Shown one piece after another: positions 20,694 to 31,069 of a DNA stretch of 60,000 nucleotides. The stretch's first letter is position 1; every line of letters begins with the position of its first letter. Origin of the DNA: Cryptomeria japonica (taxonomy: Eukaryota; Streptophyta; Pinopsida; Cupressales; Cupressaceae); NCBI RefSeq assembly GCF_030272615.1, contig NC_081414.1, forward strand, positions 824,431,396 through 824,491,395, written 5' to 3'. The position numbers and the translations under genes are program-made. The notes beneath the pieces are model-generated. The model worked only from the letters and a program-made list of their open reading frames with translations. It did not search any database and was not told where the DNA came from.

Positions 20694-23185
20694 TGGTGAA
20701 AAAGGTGAATGATGGAGAGATCAAGAGGAAAGTTTTTCTTCCCTTCGAGGAGAGATGAAAGTTTCACTGCGGATTTCCCTTCAAATACTTTATCCACATT
20801 ACATTAAAAGAGGGGGGAAATTAAACAGATCCAATCTCTTAAGGAAGATATTGAATACTAAATGAACTGATAATGAGATAGAAATGACAAGCTAACCCCT
20901 TCTTTTAGAATGGAAAATGATTGAATCATGTGTTGTAAGGCTCAGTGTAAAAGTAGAAAAGAACTGATTATAACTCGGGATAGAAGCGTGAGATGAAGTT
21001 GTGCACCTAGATCTAGCTATAATATGTTGAGATGAAGTTGCCCTATGAATTTGAGGAAAATTTGTCAGGACCGTGTTGAAAGTGCACACGATCCTCTGAA
21101 AATCCATGAAACGAAAAGGGTTTTTCCTCCTCTGCAAATGGAGTCTAAATCTGCAAACACAGTTGCGCACCTACAACCTACACACATAAAAGAGAGGAAA
21201 AGGGTGATGAGTTGAGACATTAGCATATTTTTATCCTCAGAACTCTTAAGGTTTTTTTCCCATATTTTGATTTACATAGTAGTAATGAGGTATCGAAAGT
21301 TTACTATATGTATTTCAGATGTTAGCCTGAACCTATTAAAACATGTTTTGTCTTTGCCAATTTATTCTTGCAGCCATGTTATTCATTCCTGTTGCCATGT
21401 GGATTGTTTAGGAAATATCATGTGTGAAATTAATAGATGTTTTGATTAATTAAAATAGATGTGTATGTTCTTGTATGTTCTTTCTTTTTGAGATTGCAGG
21501 AATAAATTGATCTTGTTGGGAAGGATCTCCTGTCGTGCCAGTTGTTGTAGGAGATATTTAAGGACGAGACTAAAAGATCGAATCAGTAGAAATGCTGATG
21601 AGCGTAAGGAATGATAGAGGACAAGTTATTGCGCAATTTTTACTGATGTCTTACTCAAGTAGACATTAGTGTTGAAAATATCGCCATGATGTGTTATGAT
21701 TGTGGCTTGGTTTAGATCCACATTATCGGTGACTTAACTTTGGTTGTTTCCTTTCTTGATTAGTTATCCACCTCTTCTAATTGGCGTGATCTGTGTAATA
21801 GGAAGTAATTGTTTTCTTTTAAATAAACGTCTTTATCTCTTTTGAAGGTTAGATAGAAAAGAGAGAAAAGAGAGCAGAGGATTTTAGAAATAAAGTTACA
21901 AGTGTTTTGTTTTTATTTTAATGTTGAATCATGTAATGACTTCCGAAGAACAATGAATAAAAATATGTTATTCTGAGCACTTAGAGTTGTTTTTGGGAAG
22001 CCTGGAATCATTCATCCAAGGGGGCCCACTTGGAGAGTGTTCCTGTGCCTTTGTTAAGATTAGTTTTCTTCTTTAGCTATAGTAGACATTCTTGCATTGA
22101 CTGTTCCTACAACCATTGGAAAAAGATCCATTGACTGTTCCTGCAGCCAAACCAAAATAGAGTAATTTTTGTTTAGCAACATTGAACTTAGCCAGTATTT
22201 CTTGAATGAATTTATGTTAACGTAGAAGTTTTCCTGTAGCCTTTCAATAGTTTCAATTCTTGCTTATCTTTTTCGCATAGATGTTAGTTGTTGCAGTAAT
22301 GCAGGGTAGCTATTGCAGTAACTTAGTGCATATATAGTGCAGACCCATTTCAAGTATTACGTCCCTGGGTTGACAATCAAATGAACACTAGTTATGGAAA
22401 TAGTGACTTTACCAAGTGAATGTCCAAACTTCGGGTTGAGACTTCAACTAGAGTTATTATTCTTATTGTTGGGTTGAACAAAGGGGTTGGGATTGGGGTT
22501 TTGCCTTCAGGTCAAACCCTAGTTTTGGAATTAACCAAATGATGAAAGAAAGTACTTGCAAGTAAATGTAAATAAAAAACTGAAATGTAATTCACCTCAA
22601 GGGAGGTTGTAGATAGAATGTAGGTATATTTTCTTATATTTAATTAAATGTTGAAAGGGATCTCCTCTTCCATGGTTGAATCATTGACTTGAATGCAACA
22701 CCTAGCCTTGAAGGGAGACTTGAGAATGCTCAATGCTAGAAAGGAATGCTTGAATGCTCTTGAATTCTTGAATGTGTGGTCTCATGTATTCCCACTTATC
22801 CATCTTATGCAAATGGGAGGGTGAATGCGACTTATATACTCGTCAATTACGGTTAATTGACTGATTTTTTGTCACATGCCGACACAGGGAAATTTTTCCT
22901 GCTTTATGCAAAGTCCAATGCAAAGATAGGACAGAGGGGGGCCCTAAATAGGGCAAGGACAAGGGCACTACACTGCTATCCTAGGTGGGACAGGGGCACC
23001 ACGCCCTTGTGCTGTCCTTTTCTCAAGATAGGAAGCAGGTTCAGGCAATGCAGAGGGCAGAAAAAGTGCAGTTTTTGGGGATGAGAAATTATCGAGCCTT
23101 CGATTAGGCTTGGGGATTCAAATCACCAATGTGAAGACCCTAATGTGGTCGCAAATTTCAAGGGTTGCAATTTTATGACACTACA
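20694..23185 (-). repeat. G1 5' LTR, with internal insert
   Basis: The plus-strand left end is TGGTGAAAAAGG and the right end GACACTACA. It aligns with solo LTR S1 (36054-37232) and with the G2 LTR pieces. Landmarks are the AGAGGGG-AGATCCAATC block near 20810, ACCTACAACCTACACACA near 21170, GGTCAAACCC-TTTGGAATTAACC near 22510, a minus-strand TATA (TATATAAG, 22831-22838) and GCAATTTTATGACACTACA at the end. Without the insert at about 21204-22479 it would be about 1.2 kb, as in S1. Confidence 0.75.
21204..22479. other. Unidentified insert in G1 LTR
   Basis: About 1.28 kb absent from the aligned LTRs S1 and G2. The likely target duplication is AAAGG (21199-21203 and 22480-22484); GTTGA at 21211 and 22473 is an alternative. 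It has no LTR-like or inverted termini that I can see and no long ORF. It contains two plausible 3' splice sites (TTATTCTTGCAG near 21362-21373 and TTTTTGAGATTGCAG near 21484-21498) and an AATAAA near 21956. It could be a captured gene fragment, a non-autonomous transposon or a fragment of another repeat. Confidence 0.45.
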
Positions 23186-23198
23186 GGTTGTATGTGAG

Positions 23199-23201
<3 letters not shown>

Positions 23202-23291
<90 letters not shown>
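23202..23291. repeat. (CT)n microsatellite
   Basis: About 45 uninterrupted CT units, followed by CGCGCG. It lies 16 bp outside the end of the G1 LTR. The arginine-glutamate ORF on the minus strand is only this repeat translated. Confidence 0.98.
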
Positions 23292-23293
<2 letters not shown>

Positions 23294-24180
23294 GCGTTTA
23301 AGTTTCATTACTATATGATTGTATCTAGCTTATCCTAATGTGCATTCTTGGTAGATTAGCACATTTAAATCTGAAACTCATAGACCTTAAATGGCTTATG
23401 TGTTAATATGTTCCTCAAGATCAATCATTTTTAGGTTATCATTATGCTCCCCACCTTCATATGTTGATGAAGGTTGTATAGTCTAGTGTTGAGTAGAATG
23501 ATGTGTTGAGGAGAATGATGTGTCAAAGAGATTGAAGTGCTTTGTGCATGAAGATTATTTGGTCTAATGTTGAGTACCATGATATGATAAGTAGGTTTAG
23601 GTGTTTTTATGTATCTAGGATCTTCAACATTTCACCTAGCTAAGAAGTTAACTAGGATGCAAGGATATCCTTACATATCTAATAATGTCACATAGTCAAA
23701 ATATAGCCATCTCTTATTTTTAATAGATTAACAGGGAAAGGGCCCTGATCCCAAGTACAAAATAGTATACTAAAGCATCAAACCACTAGAAACAAGAAGT
23801 AGATAAGGACTAGCTAACCAAAAACCAACAAGCTTGATCCCACAAGACCTAACATCAAAACAACAAAGACTAAGTTACTAATAAATATATAGTAGCATAT
23901 AACCTAAAGTAACCATAACAGTTCTTATCACGACACACAAGCTAACCAAAAAACCAACAATGTCTTTAAGTAGAATAAGATACAAAAAATTAAACATCTT
24001 TTTTAGGGCTATGACAATTTCATGATTTTGAAGCTCATCTTCTTTGCTCAAAGACTCAAATCATGTTTTCAATCGAGTCCTTGCATGTATTAATTATAAG
24101 CAACTATGAATCTAGTGAATCTTGTGACTAGCATGTGAAGGATGGTTATTACTTCCTCCAAGTTATAAGCTACTATGCTT
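23292..24180. other. Unassigned DNA between the two nests
   Basis: No ORF, LTR end or repeat that I can match elsewhere in the window. It is moderately AT-rich with short imperfect repeats (GTGTTGAG-x-AGAATGATGTGT near 23490-23525). It may be the sequence into which both nests inserted, or a piece of another element. Confidence 0.5.
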
Positions 24181-24410
24181 TGTATAGTCACATAAATCTG
24201 TCCACTTAATTAAATGAATATTTAGTATTTATTTGGTTATTTAACCATCAATCAATAATTAATTAAGTTAAAATATTTAATTAATTCATCTTAACCCTCT
24301 TCTCCTATTAATTAAATAAATTATTTGATTTATTTGATTTAATTCACTTAACCAAATTCAGACCATTAATTAAACAAATAAATCATATTTTTTTAATTAA
24401 ATTTTCTCAA

Positions 24411-24647
24411 ATTTAAATAAATTAATATTTATTTAAATCCCCCAAAATCCCATCTCTCACATTTAAATAAATTAACATTTATTTAAATCACCTTTATCCT
24501 CCACCCACCTGTATTTTCCTACAAATGCAAGTTGCACAACTATTTTAAATAAATCATTTATTTAAATCACCTTTATCCTCCACCCACTTGTATTTTCCTA
24601 CAAATGCAAGTTGCACAACTATTTTAAATAAATTATTTATTTAAAAT
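24411..24647. repeat. AT palindromes and 85-bp direct repeats in D 5' LTR
   Basis: Four near-perfect palindromes of the form ATTTAAATAAAT-N-ATTTATTTAAAT at 24411-24438, 24461-24488, 24544-24566 and 24621-24647; the last has 13-bp arms around a single T. Between them a unit with CACCTTTATCCTCCACCCAC and CAAATGCAAGTTGCACAAC is repeated twice. The same set is at about 39706-39941. Confidence 0.85.
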
Positions 24648-24670
24648 CTTATTTATCCTCACCCACTTGA

Positions 24671-24890
24671 AACCTTTAATGGTTTCCCTTAAAGTTTTCA
24701 AACTTAATGGCTTCCTTCTATAGTCTTCTTAAGCCTTTAATGGTTTCCCTTAAAGTCTTCAAACTTAATTGCTTCCCTTAAAGTCTTCTTAAGGCTTTAA
24801 TGGTTTCCCTTAAAGTCTTCAAACTTAATGGCTTCTTTCTAGAGTATTCTTAAGCCTCTAATGGTTTCCCTCAAAGTCTTCAAGCATTTA
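24671..24890. repeat. 60-bp tandem repeat in D 5' LTR
   Basis: About 3.6 units starting CCTTTAATGGTTTCCCTTAA and containing TTCAAACTTAATGGCTTCC and TCTTCTTAAG. The 3' LTR has the same array at about 39965-40185. Confidence 0.85.
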
Positions 24891-25520
24891 ATGCTTTATC
24901 TTCCTTTTTCTCATTTAAATAAATTAATGTTTATTTGAATATTTACCCAAATGCAAATTACACCATTTAATTGAAATAAATGATTTTATTTTAATTGAAA
25001 ATCCCAAAATTCCTCCCACTTGCATTCTCCTACAAAACCCACTTGCAATCCTAACCCCTTTCTAGATTCTTCTAACCCCTTCCTAATTAGCCTAATCCAT
25101 CCCCTAAATATTGTCACATTCCTAAGCAACTTGGAGTCACTTCTCAAAGCCCTCAAAGTCTTTGAAATGCATTTAAGGCTTTAAGTCTTCAAACGGTTAA
25201 CCTGTAAAGTCTTCCAAACCATTCAAGGCTCTTACATAACCATTTATGGTTAACTCACCTTTTACCTTCGGTTAGAGACTTTCCTCTAACTTAACCATCC
25301 TTTTGACTCATGGGTCTCTTCAAAGCATTTATTTCTTTGACTAGGGTAACCATCATGTCCCCTCAAGCATTTAATGTTCCTTATCTCTCCTCTCAAGCCT
25401 CCTCATGGTGACACTTGTCAACATGGGATTGGGTTGAAAGTCTCACATGGATTGAATATCTTTCAATCCTAACCCTTGTTAAGATTGCTCCATCTCAACC
25501 CTTCATTTCCCCATTTCTTC

Positions 25521-25528
25521 TATAAATA
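25521..25528 (+). promoter_or_regulatory. D LTR TATA box
   Basis: CTATAAATAG, the best TATA match in the LTR, followed about 30 bp later by AGCAAAGGAGGAAG. The equivalent in the 3' LTR is at 40815-40822. Likely the start of the R region. Confidence 0.65.
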
Positions 25529-25928
25529 GAACCCTTCTCCTCAAGCAAAGGAGGAAGTATTAGAGTATTGTTGTTATACTGGCATTAGCATAGAGCTTTT
25601 TTATAGCATCACTATCTACACTTGCATAGCATTTGTTTATCATATTCAACCATCTTGAATCTCCATATGGCATCCATGGCTAGTGCTAAAAGCTGAGAGC
25701 TACACTCATGTGGAACTTGGAGAGGAGAGTAACAAGGGAGGAGAAACTATGAGCATCTTGATTAGCTATTTTATTCTATGTTTATATTCTTTCTATTTCA
25801 TGCTTAATATCTCTCTTGATATGCTTGTTTAGGATAATCTTTTGTTGCTAACACTAACATTTGTTTCTTGTTCTCTTATGTGTGTTGCCATCAAACAGAT
25901 TTTCTAATCCTTTTTGCAGAGCATCATT

Positions 25929-25948
25929 TGGTGAACCCGACGTGAATC
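25929..25948 (+). other. D primer-binding site
   Basis: TGGTGAACCCGACGTGAATC, 10 bp after the LTR end. It begins TGG, as expected for pairing with a tRNA CCA end. I cannot assign the tRNA. The same site is in G1 on the minus strand. Confidence 0.7.
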
Positions 25949-27787
25949 AAAAAGCAATCATTTTGAAGACTACTAACTTTTGAATGTTTTAATTGACACA
26001 CAAGTCATTCTCTTGCACTTTTGTTCTTAGTTTAGCGCCTTCACAAATTGATACTTTAGCGCTATTGTCTATATTGTTGCTCTTTCGTGTTAAATAGCAC
26101 TTCTGTTTTCACACAGAGTAGAGCTATTGTAAAAGAGAGTTGTAAGAAAATTCCTTGTAACCAAAAACCAAAATTTTTAGACTTGTAGAAGCCCACCAAA
26201 ACATGCGGATTTTTATAACTAATTATCTTTTGTGTAGGTTTTAACTAACCCCTACAATAGGATTTTTTTAGCAATTTTAGCTTAGGAAATAAATTTGTTC
26301 ATATTTCTAACTTTGTCTTTCAAGTTAGGATAAAATAAATTCATTTTCCTTTTGGGTTAAAATCAACTACACATTTATTTGGAGTTTTAAAAAGAACCAC
26401 ATCTTTCATTTAGAGCTCTAAAAAGAATCACACTTGTTCAAAGTTAAAAAGAATCACAAAAACAAACACACAATTATTTTTTGCAAAGTTAGGAACAAAT
26501 TCTTTTGGTGCTTAAAATCAACAAGGCAAATTTTATTTCTTGCATCAAACTAAAATTCACAATCAACACTTCATTTGTGCAAGTTAAAAAGAATCCCCAA
26601 TTTGTCACAGTTGTTCTCAAATCGATTTACTTCAAGCAAAACGTGCTCTTAATTCAGTTGACTAGGATTTCCAATTCCTAGATTACAACACATTTTGCCA
26701 TTGAAGGATAAAAAGAACACCATGATTGTTGGAGCAACATCTCCAATTAGATAGAACATCATTGCAATGACAAATTAAAAAGAACAAGTGCATTTCGTGT
26801 TTGGCACACTTGTGCAAAAGAGTTTGTCGAGTGGTCCTACTTCTAACACACACTATCCTCTCCCTTGGCTTTCGTGGTCCTAGGTGCAAAAGAAAAGTGT
26901 TAGTAACACTCAAGTTTTATATTTTTAAGAGAGGCCTGCCAAGGGATCAATTACTCTTGGGAATGACCTCGCACGGTAAATCATTCGAGCCGCTATAGAA
27001 ATCAGGTGAGAGCAAAAGCTATAGCCTTGGGTATAGTTGTTCCTAGAGTGTAACTTGCCAAAAGGACAAATGGGCCCCACCATGAGTTACAAGGCTCTTA
27101 AGTGAGTCACTGCAGAATGAATTTATGTCCAAAAATATCAAACATTACTAAACACCTTTAAGTAGTAGCCCACCCATTCTATTGATTGAGGATATTTGTG
27201 ATACAATTTAGTGAAAGAGCATAGATGGTTTTGCTCCCAAGATACTCACCATACATATTTCCTTGAGTAGAAACATAGCTTTTTGAAAAGTCAATTGTGG
27301 CTTGATGAAAGTGGTGACTCCCCCATCATAGGGATCATCTATTCATTATGCTCGTGCAAGACTTAGTATATCACATCCTTACCTGCCACGGCGGGATTCA
27401 TAAGGTATGTAGTACCAAAGTCAAAGAAATATCAAGATGTGGGCTGAATTTATTACAACTGGCCATTTGACCTTAGGGATAAAAAGTGTTTGAAGTGTTT
27501 TAATTTTAGTCAAGACCAAGTGCAAATTGAGCCGACTTCAGGCTTTGGAAATACACCTTAAAATACATCTAAAGGAAAGGGTCATAAAAAGTCCAAAGAT
27601 TGGGTTGATCTAGACCCATACTTATTTGTGCCTTTTGAGGCAACATTCTTGTTTTTGTGTGCTTGCTTTGTTTTCTTGTCAAAGAAAAATCAAAAATTAG
27701 TTTAAAAAAAACAAGTATTCATCCAACACAAACATTTTTCAAAAACCAACAAAAGATCAAAAACAAAGAGCAAGAGTATCATATTTT
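25949..27787 (+). other. D leader, non-coding
   Basis: No conserved ORF. It is rich in A-runs and has dispersed AAAAAGAATCAC and AAAATCAAC units (26390-26600). It presumably holds the packaging signal. Confidence 0.5.
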
Positions 27788-28171
27788 ATGACCATTCTTC
27801 ATATCTTGAGAAAGAAGAATATTCATCAACATGTCAACTTGAAAAGAAGACCATTAAGCTCAAAGGCTTTAATCAAAAGGAGGAAATTCTTCTATCTTAA
27901 TAGACAAATCTTTGTCTCTCATAGAGCCTTCTTGCGTCACATGCGTCTTTATATTCAAGGAAAATCAAACGAATTTGATCAAGAGTCATTAAATCGCAGA
28001 GCTTTTATGCAATATAGAGCTTTGAGTTATCACAAAAACAAAGGAGGCAAGATCAACCCTGACTTCTTTCAAGACATTTGTATCACCTACAACGTAGCTC
28101 GGGAAATGCCACCAACGCCCGAAAGGGAAGAGGTAGAATTTGTCCCATATGTGACACAAAGCTTTTATTGA
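27788..28171 (+). CDS. D small basic ORF upstream of gag
   Basis: 127 codons from the ATG at 27788 to TGA, very rich in Arg, Lys and His in the first half (RKKNIHQHVNLKRRPL, then KRRKFFYLNRQIF) and more acidic at the C-terminus (PEREEVEFVP). I recognise no domain. Ogre-type members of the Tat lineage are known to carry an extra ORF ahead of gag; position and strand fit, but this one is shorter and I cannot show homology. It could also be a chance ORF: it is intact while gag and pol beside it have many stops. Confidence 0.4.
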   Translation: MTILHILRKKNIHQHVNLKRRPLSSKALIKRRKFFYLNRQIFVSHRAFLRHMRLYIQGKSNEFDQESLNRRAFMQYRALSYHKNKGGKINPDFFQDICITYNVAREMPPTPEREEVEFVPYVTQSFY

Positions 28172-28601
28172 AGTTAAACATTTCATTCCATTCACACATC
28201 ATCTCATCCATTTCAAACTTTCAAAACACCGTGAGGTTTTTTTCCTAAGTTCTCTTTAGATATTGCTTGAATCAAATACAATTCATCACTTTTTAGAGTG
28301 TCTCGACATCTAGGATAAACTCATCCTAAAGAGGCATTTCTACACGGGTTAAAACTAGTCTTTGAGTGAATCCTCTCATTACTAGGTAGTTGAATCTGTA
28401 ACACATCTCAGATTCCTCTAAACCTTATCACACCAAACATTGTCAATCAAAAACAACAAGCAATTCAAGAAAGAACTTTGGTAATATCTACCTTTAGTGC
28501 TAGAAATTCATATGCAAAAAACTCCACTAACCATAAATCTCTCATTTCATCAATAACTCATCATCATTTTCACTCAACTTCAACAAAAACTTGTAAACAA
28601 A
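28172..28601 (+). other. D spacer before gag
   Basis: Non-coding, about 430 bp, A/T- and C-rich, ending CAACAAAAACTTGTAAACAA before the gag ATG. Confidence 0.5.
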
Positions 28602-30330
28602 ATGGCTCATACCCGAACATGGTCAAGGCAACGAGAAATGGAAATTGAGCAAGAAGAGGAGGAAAACATCAATGAATTCCAAAAAGCTCTTGGAGGAAAC
28701 ATGAATGAAGAAAATCCAAGTACTCCTACTCTTGTGGAAATAGAAAGGGCACAACACAACCCTCTCTTTAATAGACTTTTTGATGAAATACTCAAGAGCA
28801 ATGTTGATGCTCATTTCTTGAGACTTGCTCAAGAGGGAGCCAAACTACCCTCAGACTTTGATGTTGAACAACTACGACAAGCATCAGAATGCCAAAGTCG
28901 TAATGAGGATGAAAGAAGACAAGATCCCATCAGATATAACCTTCATCAAGGTAATCTACCACCTCCTCCTCCTAATGATATAGACATGTTGCGGCAACAA
29001 GTTGAAAATCTTGCCCAACAAATTCACAGTGGTGTGAAGACTAATCAATTCTCACTTAATGACATTTGTCCCTATCCCTTTGATAGGAATCTTTATATGC
29101 CACCTTTTCCACAAGGGTTTGAAACACCCAAGTTCAAAAAATATAGAGGAAAAGGAGATCCTCACGATCATGTAAGAGAATTCCATTCAGCATGCCTCGA
29201 AGTGGCATACGAAGATACGTACCTCATGCGCCTTTTTCCCCAAAGCTTGGGAGGAACAACCACATCATGGTTTTCCCAATTACCAGGTGGCATTAGGACC
29301 TTTGAGGAACTCATCCAGAAGTTCCTAGCACATTACTCACATAACATTGAACATAATATCACCATGGCTGATCTGTGTAACACTAAACAAAAACCAGGTG
29401 AACTTTTCTCAGTCTTCCTGCAACGATGGCGTCAGATGTCTAGCAGACATTCTCTTTAATTACCAGAACAAGAACTAGTGGAAATATTTATTTCCAACTT
29501 AAACGAAGAAATGGAATTTCACCTAGACATAAAAGACACAGATTCTTTCAATGACATGATCACCAAAGGCTTGAAATGTGAGCGGGCCCTCATCAAGAAA
29601 GGACTTATCAAAATCTACAATGAACCAAAGGATGGCCCTCGTCCACATTTTAATAGTGACAAACCAAACTTCTAGAACAAAAACAAAAATATCGTCAATG
29701 ACGGGGTTGTGGATGCCAGCACTATCAAAAGTGCACAACCTGTGGTTCGATTTGTAGGACAGAATCCCCCACCTAAGCCTAAAATAATTGTTCCTCAAAA
29801 TCAAGGCCGAATCACATCTCAAGATGAACCTAGACAACGTCAACCAAAACCGAAGTGAACGTACACTCCCTTAGGGGAACCCATTGAAATAGTGTTACGA
29901 CGGTTGGTTTCTCAAAACCTGGTAACACTACCCAAAACATCAAACTATGAACGGCAAGTCAAACCTGCATGGTGGAGAGATACTAAACACTGTGATTTTC
30001 ATCAAGGAAAAGGACACAAGACAAGCAATTGTCATAGATTAAAAGATCTTATTCAAGATCTTATTGACCGAGGTAATATTGAAATCGAAGGACATGACCC
30101 AAAGACAACAAACAATGATCATCTGATATTCAAAAATCCACTTCCATCACAAGATCAAAGGGGTCCCTCCACTTCCAAGAGAGGCACTGATACCACTGAT
30201 TATACACAAGCCATGTATAATTACACTGTAAATCACCTGTACGATGCTGGTGAACAAATTGAAACTATTACCATAAGAATCCACCTAGTTCCAATTGCAA
30301 TGTTGTTACACGTTGCGGCAAGGTTACCAT
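28602..30330 (+). pseudogene. D gag
   Basis: Gag from the ATG at 28602 (MAHTRTWSRQREMEIEQ). Residues 1-110 are acidic and Gln-rich. A proline run PPPPPND is near residue 125. The capsid-like region covers about residues 150-290, with FKKYRGKGDPHDHVREF, TTTSWFSQLPGG and GELFSVFLQRWRQM. The frame continues beyond stops at 29457, 29673 and 29856 to an intact zinc-binding motif CDFHQGKGHKTSNC at 29991, then LKDLIQDLIDRG. A frameshift near 30275 shifts to the protease frame. All three stops lie in one frame, so decay has been mainly by substitution. Confidence 0.82.
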
Positions 30331-31069
30331 AAAAGTAGCTCCACAAGCTACCACATCCATACCAAAGCAATACAATCTTGTGGAACAATTAGACAAAATG
30401 CCTGCGCTGATATCCATTTTAGAGCTATTGCACCTATCTCTGTCTCATAAAACAATCTTGGATCAAGCTCTCCAAGAGGCATCAGTCCCTGCTAACTTGA
30501 ATACAGATCAGTTCCAAGCCATGGTTGGAAGTCTAAGATCATCCCCTTGTCTCACTTTTTCTAAAAGTGACAACTCATCCTTCCAGCAACCACATAACGC
30601 CTCACTCCACATTGAAGGATTTATCAACCAGCATAGGATCAAGTGAGTCTTGATCGACAATGGAGTCGGCCTGAATATTTGTACACTACAATTAGTCACT
30701 GCATTAGGATATGCAATTGAATCAATGGATCCCCACAAGAAGATCACAATTAAAGCTTATGATGATACAGAGTGTTCATCCAAAGGAGCTGGTGTACTAC
30801 CAATCCGAGTGGGCCTAGTGGTGAAGCACATCATATGTCAGGTTCTGGACCTTCCTCTGCCATATAATTTATTGTTGGGAAGACCTTGGATACATGCCAT
30901 GCAAGTCGTTCCATCCACTTACCATCAGTGTATCAAATTCCCACATAATGGTGTGGAAATTACAATCCTGGGAGATGCAAACCCCTTTGCATATTGTCAT
31001 AACATAAATCAACAACCAAAGATTACCATTCCCAGCAATAGAGAACCATCTCATCCACCTCATATGTAA
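30331..31069 (+). pseudogene. D protease
   Basis: Retropepsin-like region in the frame of ORFs 30380-30646 and 30650-31069, split by a stop at 30644-30646. The active-site stretch is VLIDNGVGLNICT, with D-N-G where D-S-G or D-T-G is usual. The flap-like and C-terminal parts run ITIKAYDDTECSSKGAGVLP and LLLGRPWIHAMQVVPSTYHQ, the latter being the standard ILGRPWL-type block. It precedes the G-patch and RT. G1's protease is the closest relative in the window. Catalytic function is doubtful. Confidence 0.78.

Larger units (their letters stand above)
24181..25918 (+). repeat. D 5' LTR
   Basis: 1738 bp, TGTATAGTCACATAAATC to TTTTTGCA. Very similar to 39475-41208; the first 300 bp show about ten differences and most of the rest fewer. 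It contains AT-rich palindromes (24411-24647), two 85-bp direct repeats (near 24470-24640), a 60-bp tandem array (24671-24890) and a TATA box. Confidence 0.92.

Noticed and set aside
20345-21170. Minus-strand ORFs near the G1 LTR
   Set aside because: Low-complexity AT-rich leader and LTR sequence; not conserved in S1 or G2.
23123-23308. Arg-Glu repeat protein on the minus strand
   Set aside because: It is the (CT)n microsatellite translated, not a gene.
26683-26998. Overlapping ORFs of 76 and 65 codons in D's leader
   Set aside because: No domain, no motif, opposite strands over the same bases, and no counterpart elsewhere in the window.
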